A stretch of 35,493 nt of DNA, from positions 1-35,493 of the forward strand of contig SUPR01000032.1 in NCBI GenBank assembly GCA_005191425.1, given 5' to 3'. Positions 1 to 7,820 of the stretch are shown here, piece after piece (the first letter of the stretch is position 1; each line of letters opens with the position of its first letter). Made by a program: the position numbers and the translations under genes. The stretch is from Candidatus Helarchaeota ASGARD archaeon Hel_GB_B. Its GTDB lineage: Archaea; Asgardarchaeota; Lokiarchaeia; Helarchaeales; HEL-GB-B. The notes below the pieces were generated by a model that saw only the letters and a list, made by a program, of their open reading frames with translations, had not been told where the DNA came from and did no database searches.

Positions 1-2
1 TC

Positions 3-74
3 CCGAAAACTTTTGATAAAGTGGGCGGGATAGAGGCGTTTGGGGTCACGCCAGTATCTGTTCTTATTGAATAG
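3..74 (+). CDS. C-terminal end of an unidentified protein (partial)
   Basis: One frame is open from the window edge to a TAG at 72-74 and encodes 23 residues ending in GVTPVSVLIE. The other two forward frames stop within the first 35 bases. The stretch is visibly richer in G and C than the AT-rich spacer after it, which fits coding sequence. The fragment is too short to name a family; a hydrophobic beta-strand-like end would suit a phosphoribosyltransferase fold, but that is only a guess. Confidence 0.45.
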   Translation, partial: PKTFDKVGGIEAFGVTPVSVLIE

Positions 75-291
75 ATATAAAATTTATTTTCCTATTATTA
101 GCATAGAAAAATGAATAAACCCTTACTGAATTAAATTCTAAATTTAATTTTATAAGAAAATTAATTGAATTTTGCACTATTTTCAATGTATTTCTCAAAA
201 AAATTTATAAAATAAAAGTATTTTTTTAATAGTTTACTTTTTTTCTATATTTATAACAATTTTTTTATTTAAATTCAGTGAATGTTTTAAT
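75..291. other. AT-rich intergenic spacer with possible promoter
   Basis: This spacer has no credible ORF and no RNA-like structure. It is almost wholly A and T. A TATA-like stretch (TTTATAAAATA, around 205-215) and a second one (CTATATTTATAA, around 245-256) could drive the hydrolase gene that starts at 292. A GTGAAT element near 279-284 may be its ribosome site, though the spacing is long. Confidence 0.4.
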
Positions 292-1191
292 ATGAAAAGG
301 GATTTTCTTATTAATGAAACATTTAATGGTACATTTCCATTTAAACCACATTTTAAAAAAATAAATGGGTTTGATATGCATTATATAGATGAAGGAAATG
401 GAGAGCCTATTGTGTTATTGCATGGTGAACCAACATGGGGATATCTTTATAGAAAATTTATACCTCCTTTATCGAAAAAAAATAGGATAATTGTTCCAGA
501 TCACATGGGATTTGGTAAAAGTGATGTTCCCCATGATAAACCCTATCGTCTAGCTCAGCACATAGATAATTTAAGTAAATTATTGACTAAACTTAATCTC
601 AAAAATATAACCTTAGTAGTCCAAAATTGGGGCGGACCAATTGGATTTGGATTTGCAGTAAGTCATCATGATCTAATAAAAAGAATTGTTATCATGAATA
701 CTTCTGTAGGTGTAGCAAAAGAACATAGACGCTTATGGTTTGAATCAATGATTGAAAATGGAACTTATGACCAATTGATGAGTAATATGAAGATTTTTAT
801 TCCTCAGATGATGTTCAGTATTTTTGTAAAAAAATTCTCTAAAGATGAGAAAAAAATTATTAAAAAAGCATATATTGCGCCCTTTCCAAGTCCAGAATAT
901 TGTATTGGGGCTAAAGCATTTCCTTTGGACATTCCCAAGGGTAAAAATCATCCAAGCTCAGAAATTATGCAAAAAATTAGGGATGAACTCATCTTATTAA
1001 AAAATAAACCGAAGATTCTAATTTGGGGGATGAAAGATAAGATATTTCCGCCTAAAATAATTGAAATTTGGCAAAAAATATATCCCGATATAAAAATATA
1101 CAAAATAAATGAAGCAGGGCATTATCTCCAGGAAGATGCTCCCGAACAAATAGTCCAAATAATTAAAGAATTTATAAATAATACTAATTAA
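292..1191 (+). CDS. Haloalkane dehalogenase-like alpha/beta hydrolase with Asn at the nucleophile position
   Basis: This 299-residue protein has the alpha/beta-hydrolase layout of the haloalkane dehalogenase family. The oxyanion segment HGEPTWGYLYRKF is at 44-56, the nucleophile elbow VVQNWGG at 109-115, the acid Asp249 in WGMKDK, and the catalytic His277 in AGHYLQE. The cap domain lies at about 140-230. Trp113 after the elbow matches the halide-binding Trp of DhlA-type enzymes. In that family the elbow reads QDWGG and its Asp forms the ester intermediate; here codon 112 (AAT, 625-627) is Asn. The fold assignment is firm. Dehalogenase activity is doubtful unless Asn112 deamidates or the protein has another function. 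It is convergent with the mono-oxygenase-like gene and stands alone as a transcription unit. Confidence 0.85.
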   Translation: MKRDFLINETFNGTFPFKPHFKKINGFDMHYIDEGNGEPIVLLHGEPTWGYLYRKFIPPLSKKNRIIVPDHMGFGKSDVPHDKPYRLAQHIDNLSKLLTKLNLKNITLVVQNWGGPIGFGFAVSHHDLIKRIVIMNTSVGVAKEHRRLWFESMIENGTYDQLMSNMKIFIPQMMFSIFVKKFSKDEKKIIKKAYIAPFPSPEYCIGAKAFPLDIPKGKNHPSSEIMQKIRDELILLKNKPKILIWGMKDKIFPPKIIEIWQKIYPDIKIYKINEAGHYLQEDAPEQIVQIIKEFINNTN

Positions 1192-1274
1192 ATTATAAAA
1201 ATAAATAAATCAAGAGAATTATTGTTATAGAATATAATAATTAATTGTTTACAATTAAATTGAAAAAAATCTTC

Positions 1275-1574
1275 TCAGATTATTTCATTACAAACTATAC
1301 TCTCAATTTTTTTTTCAAGTAGGGGGAATATTTTCTCAAAATTTTTTGGAAGATTTGCCATGTGGTCTGTAAAAGCATTTTCATCTTTATATTTTTCGTA
1401 AAAAATTATTTTATTTTTATTTTTTTTCCCTTTTAATAAATGCGGAATATAAGAAATACAATTTGGTTCAGATTCCCGTATTTTCGGTACTATTTGTTTT
1501 AGAATTCTTATAGCTTCTTCCATTTTACCTTCCTTAATAAACAAAGTGGCTATAATAGTAATCATTTTGATCAC
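1275..1574 (-). CDS. Antibiotic biosynthesis mono-oxygenase (ABM) domain protein, YgiN-like
   Basis: This 99-residue single-domain protein has the dimeric ferredoxin-like ABM fold: a first strand (TIIATLFIKEG), a helix (KMEEAIRILKQIVPKIRESEPNC), and the family-typical strand FYEKYKDENAFTDHM with its conserved His. Relatives are cofactor-free quinol mono-oxygenases, or act on reactive small molecules. The ATG at 1574 follows GTGATC at three bases. It begins 21 bases after the TusA-like gene and is the third gene of the DsrE-TusA-ABM run, so it is probably co-transcribed. Its substrate cannot be read from the sequence. Confidence 0.75.
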   Translation of the reverse strand: MIKMITIIATLFIKEGKMEEAIRILKQIVPKIRESEPNCISYIPHLLKGKKNKNKIIFYEKYKDENAFTDHMANLPKNFEKIFPLLEKKIESIVCNEII

Positions 1575-1595
1575 AATGAATGTTTTATTTAATCA

Positions 1596-1832
1596 TTAAG
1601 TTTTTGTATATATAATATATTCTTTTCCGATATCTTCGACCTTTAATACTGGATATCCCTCTTTTTTGAGAAATTCTTGAATATTCTTTTTAGCGGGTTG
1701 GAAGTCTCCAATAATTTTTAAAACTTTATTATTACCAATTTCTTTAATCTTTTTTCTAGTCTTTAATACTGGCATTGGACATGTCATACGGCGGACATCT
1801 AATTCCACATCATAATCCAAGTCTTTATACAC
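1596..1832 (-). CDS. TusA/SirA-family sulfur carrier protein
   Basis: The protein is 78 residues, about the usual TusA length. It carries the family signature LDVRRMTCPMPVLKTRKKI, in which the Cys of CPMP (residue 18) is the persulfide-carrying residue. TusA proteins pass sulfane sulfur between desulfurases or rhodaneses and DsrE-type acceptors. The start is a GTG at 1832; a TTG four codons later (1820), with AAGGTG nine bases ahead of it, is an equally good start. It lies 77 bases after the DsrE-like gene and just ahead of the ABM gene on the same strand. TusA assignment is secure; the physiological sulfur donor and acceptor are unknown. Confidence 0.88.
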   Translation of the reverse strand: MYKDLDYDVELDVRRMTCPMPVLKTRKKIKEIGNNKVLKIIGDFQPAKKNIQEFLKKEGYPVLKVEDIGKEYIIYTKT

Positions 1833-1909
1833 CTTATTCTGTTAATATATTTTTAATATATAAAATTTACAAGAAGAATATTTAGATAACCAAAAAATTT
1901 CAAGTTATA

Positions 1910-2257
1910 TTAAAAAGTTATTGTATTATCACTATTAACACAAGCATTAACAATTTCATGCATTCCTACAATTTCAACTTCATCAATAAGGTCTTCCTTT
2001 ACTACTCCTCTTGCCTGACAACAGACTCCACATACGATCACCTTAAGTCCTTCTTCTATAGAGGTCTTAAGATATTCTAAAGTATTTGGATACTCTGCAG
2101 GACCCTGATTTTTTTTGGCGACAAATACTCCATCTTGAATTAGAATCATTGTGACCTCGTGTCCATCATTAAGTGCTGTTAAAGCAAATCTTAATGCAGT
2201 ATAAGCTTTTTCTCGTCCATATGGAGTCTCAAAGACCATTACAGATAATTTAGCCAA
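1910..2257 (-). CDS. DsrE/DsrF-like sulfur-relay family protein
   Basis: The protein is a small Rossmann-like DsrE-family protein: strand KLSVMVFETPYG, helix REKAYTALRFALTAL, strand EVTMILIQDGVF, and strand VIVCGVCCQARG with three Cys (76, 79 and 80 from this start). DsrE-type proteins accept sulfur from TusA, often on such a Cys. I chose the TTG at 2257 because AGGTGA (2265-2270) lies seven bases upstream; it gives a 115-residue protein beginning close to the first beta strand. The frame is open further upstream to an ATG at 2308, but those 17 extra residues look non-homologous and have no ribosome site. It is the first gene of the minus-strand DsrE-TusA-ABM run and divergent from a LysR regulator. 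Confidence 0.82.
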   Translation of the reverse strand: MAKLSVMVFETPYGREKAYTALRFALTALNDGHEVTMILIQDGVFVAKKNQGPAEYPNTLEYLKTSIEEGLKVIVCGVCCQARGVVKEDLIDEVEIVGMHEIVNACVNSDNTITF

Positions 2258-2334
2258 TTTAAATTCACCTTTAATCATGTAATTATATTTATTCAATTTC
2301 CGTATCAATTTTTTATTGGCTATCTAATTATAAA

Positions 2335-2401
2335 CATGATATTTAAATATATCAGAAAATATAATATATACTATAAGTTTCTCTTATATTTATAAGAAAA
2401 T
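2335..2401. promoter_or_regulatory. Divergent promoter with candidate LysR operator
   Basis: The spacer between the DsrE-like and LysR genes holds a TATA-like element for the minus strand (TATTTAAATA, about 2341-2350) and one for the plus strand (about 2361-2370). At 2383-2396 there is a perfect inverted repeat, CTTATA-TT-TATAAG. Its match extends to 9 of 11 positions per arm over 2378-2401, and a further half-site CTATAAG sits at 2371-2377. The palindrome lies between the TATA-like element and the LysR start, where binding would repress LysR itself. That LysR binds here is inferred. Confidence 0.5.
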
Positions 2402-2429
2402 CGAAAATTATCTTAAGGAATAGGTTATA

Positions 2430-3356
2430 ATGGCTATTAAATTAAAATATTTAGAAAATTTCTTAAAAATAGTAGAATTAGGCAGCTTTTCAAAAGCAGC
2501 AAATCAACTAGATATGAGTCAAAGTGCTATAAGCCAACAAATGGAAAATATAGAAAAATATTTTGGAGTAAAAATCTTTACTAGGTCTATAAAAGGCGTT
2601 TCATTAACAGAAGAGGGAAAAATTTTATTAAAACGAACAAAATTAATTATTGATAATTTTCATCTAGCAAAAGCAGAAATTGAAGAGAAAATTAAAGGTA
2701 TCAGTGGTATTTTAAAAATCAGCAGTTCAACAACTCCTGGTCAGCATATCCTACCTATCTATTTTTCAAAATTCCAAAGAAAAAATCCAAAAATAAAATT
2801 TCAAGTTGAAATAAACGATACGACTACAAGTTTTAATAAATTACTGAATAAAGAAGTAGATTTAGCAGGGGTTGGTAGTTTAATTAATGATGTTGATTCA
2901 ATAGAATATATTATTTTAGCTGAAGAAGAGCTTGTCTTAGTAGTCCCCCCTGACCATGAACTATCTAATAAAAAAATTATTAGTCCATCTGACATACTGA
3001 AATTTCCATATATTTCAAGGGAATCCACTTCTGGAACAAGAATTGAAAGTGAGAAATTATTAAGAAAAATGGGTATTTCTCCTAAAAAATTAAGAATTTT
3101 TTGTGAGCTAACTACTACTGAGTCTGTTCTTACTGCCGTTTCTGAAGGAATGGGTATTAGTTTAATTTCATCAATTGCTGCCTCCAAGGCAGAAGCTGCT
3201 AATTTAGTAAAGTGCATAAGGTTATCTGATTCTGAATTAATTAAAAGGAAATTATATTTAATTAGATTAAAAAATCATGACACAAAAAATCATTTAATAA
3301 ATTTATTCTGGGATTTTGTTAAAAAAACATCTTTTATAAAGAATTTGGATACATAA
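2430..3356 (+). CDS. LysR-type transcriptional regulator
   Basis: This 308-residue protein has the standard LysR build. The N-terminal winged helix-turn-helix includes FLKIVELGSFSKAANQLDMS (11-30) and the recognition helix SAISQQMENIEKYFG, then a linker helix (about 60-90). A two-lobed periplasmic-binding-type effector domain follows (about 92-300; it includes LVLVVPPDHEL and ITAVSEGMGI-like strands). The ATG at 2430 follows TAGGTTATA. It is divergent from the DsrE-TusA-ABM genes across a palindrome-bearing spacer, which is the classic arrangement of a LysR protein with its target. LysR regulators are mainly bacterial, so acquisition by transfer is possible. The effector, perhaps a sulfur compound, is inferred from context only. 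Confidence 0.92.
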   Translation: MAIKLKYLENFLKIVELGSFSKAANQLDMSQSAISQQMENIEKYFGVKIFTRSIKGVSLTEEGKILLKRTKLIIDNFHLAKAEIEEKIKGISGILKISSSTTPGQHILPIYFSKFQRKNPKIKFQVEINDTTTSFNKLLNKEVDLAGVGSLINDVDSIEYIILAEEELVLVVPPDHELSNKKIISPSDILKFPYISRESTSGTRIESEKLLRKMGISPKKLRIFCELTTTESVLTAVSEGMGISLISSIAASKAEAANLVKCIRLSDSELIKRKLYLIRLKNHDTKNHLINLFWDFVKKTSFIKNLDT

Positions 3357-3440
3357 AAGTAATATAAAAAATATTTTTACTATTTAAGGCTTAAATTCGG
3401 CACGTAGGGATCAATATTTGATTATTGATAGTCTTGGATC

Positions 3441-4664
3441 TTATATTATGGTTATTTTATCAAGTTTAATTCCTTTAGTTTCCTTTACAAAAAGAATTAC
3501 AAAAGGTATCATTGTCAATAGAAAAATACTATTTAGTAAAAAACTCCAACCTAATCCAATAAATACTAGAATATATGCTGTAAAAAAAGACCCAACAGTT
3601 GTTCCCACTGCATAACTAAAACTTCTGAACCCAGCCCCAGTCCCTCTTATATCTGTAGGAAAAGATTCAATAGCAATCATTCTTGATATTACAAATAGCC
3701 CCCAAAATGATATGCTGACCAAAAAACCGCCTATAAAACTAGCGATGAAATTCCCTAAAATAATCATAATAAGTCCTAATGGAATTATCACACTAAATAT
3801 ACAGATTACTGGTTTTCTACCAATATAATCCGAAAGTATCCCTGCTAAAATATAACCTATTATTGCTCCTAATACAATTGCTGTTATTATTAAATCAATT
3901 TGTGAAGTATCAAAATGCTTTTCAGCGGCTAAATATGGTTCTCCAGAAATTAAAAATACATAATTCCAACCGACAAAAAACCCTAATAGAGAAATTGTAA
4001 TTGTACTTTTAATAATTTTTCTGTCAAAAATTTTTACAAATTTTTTAAGATTAAATCTAATTCCTTTTCGATCCTTTTTTTGTACCTTCATTTCCCTATA
4101 AATTCTTGATTCTTTGAACATAAATGCCAAAAAAGCTATACCTATTGCAATATATGCAAACCAAGTCATTGATCTCCACCCAAAACTAGGAATTAATAAT
4201 GCCCTAAATAACGGGATAGTTAGTCCACCACCTACTGACCCAAATACTAGCACAAGCGATATATATCCTGCCCGGTGCTTTTCGGAACTCTGCTCAGAAA
4301 GGTAAATGACCCAAACATCACTACTAAAAAATATATATATAAAAAACAGACCAATCGTATATTGAAGTGGCGTTGTTGATAAAGAAATAAATAAAGAAGA
4401 CAACCCTAAACCTAGAAGGACTATAAAAATCATTATCCGTCTTCCTAGCAAATCACATAAATATTGGTTAAAAAATACAAAATATGTCCCGATACTGGCT
4501 ATTCCTACAATGATTAGATATACACTATGCGTAATTCCAAATTCTAATTCAATAAAGGACCCATATGAGTTTGGATAATTTGTACAATAACTGTCAAAAA
4601 TATCATTAAGACATAAAAAAATCAATAGCAACGGAAAATAGTATTTTCTATCCTCTTTTAACAT
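3441..4664 (-). CDS. Major facilitator superfamily transporter
   Basis: The 407-residue protein has about twelve hydrophobic segments in two six-helix halves split by a basic loop (RIYREMKVQKKDRKG). The MFS loop 2-3 motif appears as DLLGRRIMIF (71-80) and its repeat between helices 8 and 9 as LSDYIGRKPV. The layout resembles the sugar/metabolite porter branch, but the substrate cannot be told. The ATG at 4664 has no ribosome site; a TATA box 24-33 bases upstream suggests a leaderless transcript. It is divergent from the DUF362 gene at 4795 and convergent with LysR. Length and helices are complete. Confidence 0.9.
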   Translation of the reverse strand: MLKEDRKYYFPLLLIFLCLNDIFDSYCTNYPNSYGSFIELEFGITHSVYLIIVGIASIGTYFVFFNQYLCDLLGRRIMIFIVLLGLGLSSLFISLSTTPLQYTIGLFFIYIFFSSDVWVIYLSEQSSEKHRAGYISLVLVFGSVGGGLTIPLFRALLIPSFGWRSMTWFAYIAIGIAFLAFMFKESRIYREMKVQKKDRKGIRFNLKKFVKIFDRKIIKSTITISLLGFFVGWNYVFLISGEPYLAAEKHFDTSQIDLIITAIVLGAIIGYILAGILSDYIGRKPVICIFSVIIPLGLIMIILGNFIASFIGGFLVSISFWGLFVISRMIAIESFPTDIRGTGAGFRSFSYAVGTTVGSFFTAYILVFIGLGWSFLLNSIFLLTMIPFVILFVKETKGIKLDKITII

Positions 4665-4686
4665 ATGGTTTATTATTTTACTATTG

Positions 4687-4728
4687 AAATATAAAAGTAA
4701 CCTATATCAGTAATAAACAACCTATATC
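4687..4728 (-). promoter_or_regulatory. Leaderless MFS promoter with paired direct repeats
   Basis: On the minus strand CTTTTATATTT (4697-4687) is a good archaeal TATA box centred 28 bases before the MFS ATG, so transcription would begin at or near the start codon. Just upstream, AACCTATATC occurs twice on the plus strand, at 4699-4708 and 4719-4728, exactly 20 bases apart, or about two helical turns. The first copy abuts the BRE position. This looks like an operator for control of MFS, and perhaps of the divergent DUF362 gene. Confidence 0.5.
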
Positions 4729-4794
4729 TATAGTAAATTGTTAAAATATAATTTAGTTTAATTTGTTTTTATTAATGGAAATAAGGGATTTGAT

Positions 4795-6507
4795 TTGAAA
4801 TCTGAAACAAGTAAAGTATTTGTATTAAAAATATCTGGTTCTATTGAAGACACGATTAACCAAGTATTTGACCAATTGGGTGGTATTTCCAAATTTATTC
4901 CTCCTGGAAAGATAATTATTAAGCTTAATGGGGTCCATTTCACTAAATTTTCTTATACCGACCCCCTTGTACTTGATGCAGTATTAAAAGTTTTGATTAA
5001 AAATGGTGCAGATCCAACTAAAATTTTTGTAATCGAAAATTGCACATCTGGTTTATTTACCAGGTTCGTATTTAAACTTACAGGTTTTGACGAGGTTTGC
5101 AAAAAAAATGGAGTAAATATTATCTATATGGACGAAGGTTCAACTAAAAAGATCAAATTAGGTAAAGAAAAATATGATGTTGAAATTTCAAAATTTGCTT
5201 ATGATGAGCTTATAAATCCTGAAAATAGAAAAAATAACATATATATAGAAATACCTAAATTAAAAACGCATTGGTGTACAAAAATAACGCTTGGAATTAA
5301 ACTCCAATTAGGTATGCTTAGAGATGAAAGCAAAGCCTTAAGACATCACTATTATCATGAACAACGTCTTATAGATATTTTCGAGGTATTTAAACCCGAT
5401 TTATGTATTGTTGATGGAATAAACGGAGTTGCTGTTGGCCCATGTCCCCCTCAGAACCCCGATATTTTACCTGATTACATTTTCAACTATAATTTGATTA
5501 TAGCTGGGACTGACATCGTAGCAGTGGATGCTGTTGGTGCTAAACTTCTGGGATTAAAAAATCTTGAAGTCCCGACCACTAAAATAGCCCATGATAGAGA
5601 ACTAGGCATCGGTGATATTAACAAAATTGAAATAATAACAATTCCTCAAATGGACATAGATTCATTAGTACAAAAAGTCCCTTGGGAATTAAGAAGAATT
5701 TTCCCTGACAATGTCGATATAATTTATGGGAATGAACTTGCATGTTATGAAGGCTGTGTAGGTCTAACTTTAGTTTATTTGGAAGAATTGACTCTTGAAA
5801 ATCCGTCACTTAAAAAATCTGCGTCTTTCACACTAATTTTTGGAAAAGGATTTGATAAAAAAAGTTTAATAAACCTAAAAGAGCCTGTCTGTTTAATGGG
5901 GACATGCTGCGTTAATGAAATTGGTGATTTTATAAAATCAAAATATGAGAAAGTTTATGAAGCTAAATCTTGTGCTAATTTAGGGCAATATTGTAATTTA
6001 CTTCTTAAAGTTATGCAAATTAATCCACTTTCTCAGATACCTACTGATAAAATCCCTCTACCGGAATTATTATGGTCCTATATTTTAGCTAAATTGAATA
6101 AATTAGACGCAAGTTTACCGGAATTACCTTCAGAAAATGAAATTCTAGATTTAGTAGCGTCAAATTTAAATGTATTTTCAAAGCAAACCTTACAAGATCC
6201 AAAATTTAAAAATACTATTGAAATATTAATGGCTAGCCCTAATGAAAATATAAGAGCAAGCACTATAAAAATAGCAATTAATATGGCTAATTATCTTAAC
6301 TCAAATTATCTCGAAATTGTCCGTAATTCCTTATATGATGATTCGAAAAAAGTTATCAAATCACTCCTGAAGGAACTTTTTAAAATAGGCAGAAAAAATT
6401 TGAACATTATAAAAGAATTAAAGTCGTATATTGAGAAAATTAATCAATTGAATAAAGATGAATCTATAAAAAAGCAATGCACAAAAGTACTTAAATTATT
6501 AAATTGA
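4795..6507 (+). CDS. DUF362 protein with Cys cluster and helical-repeat C-terminus
   Basis: The start is a TTG at 4795, with AGGGATT just upstream; the nearby ATG at 4775 is out of frame and stops at once. Of 570 residues, about 10-285 are a DUF362 domain: GKIIIKLNGVHF, then the family motif IPKLKTHWCTKITLGIK (153-169), DLCIVDGINGV and TDIVAVDAVGAKLLGL. A second part carries a Cys cluster (317, 321, 366, 371, 372, 393, 400) that could bind metal. The last 140 residues are paired helices resembling HEAT repeats. DUF362 proteins are often fused to ferredoxin domains; this one has no CxxCxxC ferredoxin pattern. The function is unknown. A second DUF362 gene lies at 10905. Confidence 0.82.
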   Translation: MKSETSKVFVLKISGSIEDTINQVFDQLGGISKFIPPGKIIIKLNGVHFTKFSYTDPLVLDAVLKVLIKNGADPTKIFVIENCTSGLFTRFVFKLTGFDEVCKKNGVNIIYMDEGSTKKIKLGKEKYDVEISKFAYDELINPENRKNNIYIEIPKLKTHWCTKITLGIKLQLGMLRDESKALRHHYYHEQRLIDIFEVFKPDLCIVDGINGVAVGPCPPQNPDILPDYIFNYNLIIAGTDIVAVDAVGAKLLGLKNLEVPTTKIAHDRELGIGDINKIEIITIPQMDIDSLVQKVPWELRRIFPDNVDIIYGNELACYEGCVGLTLVYLEELTLENPSLKKSASFTLIFGKGFDKKSLINLKEPVCLMGTCCVNEIGDFIKSKYEKVYEAKSCANLGQYCNLLLKVMQINPLSQIPTDKIPLPELLWSYILAKLNKLDASLPELPSENEILDLVASNLNVFSKQTLQDPKFKNTIEILMASPNENIRASTIKIAINMANYLNSNYLEIVRNSLYDDSKKVIKSLLKELFKIGRKNLNIIKELKSYIEKINQLNKDESIKKQCTKVLKLLN

Positions 6508-6718
6508 GCAATTACTCTTTATATTAATTGAAAGTAATTAATAATTTTAACTCTTCTTAATTTAATTGTGATTAACAAATTATTCCCTTAAGAAATTCTT
6601 TTTTCTTTTCTATATCATTAATTAAATAAAAAAAATGCGGGTAATTTATTGTTCTATTGGTAATTTAAAATGTTTTAAAGAAAATGTTTATCTAATAAAT
6701 ACAACTTATGTAATTATC

Positions 6719-7789
6719 ATGAAAAAATTGACGAAAGAAAAATATTATGATGCGGTTTATGGGTCATGGCTGGGGAGGTGTATTGGATCAAGATTAGGGG
6801 CCCCATTAGAATTAAAGCCATATCTCTGGATCAAAAAAAGATATGGTGAAATTAATAACTATATAAAGCCACTGAAAGAGAAATACGTGAATGATGATGA
6901 AATGTATGAAATTGTTGGGTTATTAACTTTAGAAAGACATGGGATCGATATTAATTCAAAAATTATAGGAGAAGAATGGCTTAGAGAATTATATACAATG
7001 ATGTTTACTGCTGAAAAAGCAGCTTATAATAATATGAAAAAAAGAGGTATAATGCCACCTGAATCCGGCAAAAAAAATATCTATTATGATTTTATTGGAG
7101 GGCAAATGAAAGGTGATATATGGGGTCAAATTGCCCCATGTCCTGAAATTGCAGCTCACTATGCCAAAATTGATGGGGAAGTAGCTCATAGTGGTGATGG
7201 TATTCTTGGAGAGATTTTTATTGCCGTATTAATATCTTTAGGTTTTTTTAACCCAAACATTAAGGAAAATATTAACGAGGCGTTAAAATACATTCCAGTT
7301 GATAGTAATTATCATAGATTCATAAAACTTGCAATTAATTTGCATTCTAGATATTCAAATTGGAGATATTCTTTGAGAAAATTAAAAGGATATTGGAGAA
7401 AATTCAAAAAAGAATTAATATCCCAATCTTCAATTAAAAGAAAAACTATATTAATGACACCATTTAGTGCTGTCCATGTATTACCCAATGCAAGTATTAT
7501 AACTCTATCTTTATTATATGGTAACAATGATTTCGAAAAATCCATTTGTATTGCAGCCATGTGCGGTTTTGATACAGATTGTAATTGTGGTAATGTAGGT
7601 GCTATACTCGGTACAATATGTGGGGCTCAGAATATCCCTCATAAATGGAAGGATCCTTTAAATGATATGTTTTATACAAAAACTAGGTCAATTAAAGAAA
7701 TAAAAATTTCAGAAATCGCAAAAAGAGTATGTCGTATCGGAGAAAAAATTATTCAAAATAAATGTAATAATATCTTGTTAATTGATTAA
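6719..7789 (+). CDS. ADP-ribosylglycohydrolase (ARH/DraG) family protein
   Basis: From the ATG at 6719 the product is 356 residues. The family opening KYYDAVYGSWLGRCIGSRLG is at 9-28, the first metal-binding motif is NDDE (58-61), and the second is FDTDCNCGNVGAILG with DTD at 285-287. These acidic residues bind the two magnesium ions in DraG/ARH enzymes, which cleave ADP-ribose from N- or O-glycosides. Here DTD is followed by Cys where Thr or Ser is usual. The frame is open to an upstream ATG at 6635, but those 28 residues resemble nothing in the family. It lies 31 bases before the KduI-like gene, so the two are likely an operon. Sugar-nucleoside or glycoside hydrolysis fits that context better than protein de-ADP-ribosylation, but this is inferred. 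Confidence 0.82.
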   Translation: MKKLTKEKYYDAVYGSWLGRCIGSRLGAPLELKPYLWIKKRYGEINNYIKPLKEKYVNDDEMYEIVGLLTLERHGIDINSKIIGEEWLRELYTMMFTAEKAAYNNMKKRGIMPPESGKKNIYYDFIGGQMKGDIWGQIAPCPEIAAHYAKIDGEVAHSGDGILGEIFIAVLISLGFFNPNIKENINEALKYIPVDSNYHRFIKLAINLHSRYSNWRYSLRKLKGYWRKFKKELISQSSIKRKTILMTPFSAVHVLPNASIITLSLLYGNNDFEKSICIAAMCGFDTDCNCGNVGAILGTICGAQNIPHKWKDPLNDMFYTKTRSIKEIKISEIAKRVCRIGEKIIQNKCNNILLID

Positions 7790-7820
7790 ATAATTATTCA
7801 AGTTATTTGGGTGTTCGTGA

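Noticed and set aside
1..74. GC-richer start of the window considered as an RNA gene
   Set aside because: No cloverleaf or T-arm consensus is present, while one reading frame is cleanly open to a stop.
2801..3217. Minus-strand open frame of about 138 codons
   Set aside because: It lies within the LysR gene in reverse; the LysR protein is complete and well supported.
3410..3429. Weak hairpin ATCAATA-loop-TATTGAT between LysR and MFS ends
   Set aside because: The stem is AT-only and is not followed by a T run on either strand, so I do not call it a terminator.
6635..6718. Upstream 28-codon extension of the ADP-ribosylglycohydrolase gene
   Set aside because: It has no family similarity and no ribosome site; the family opening starts right after the ATG at 6719.
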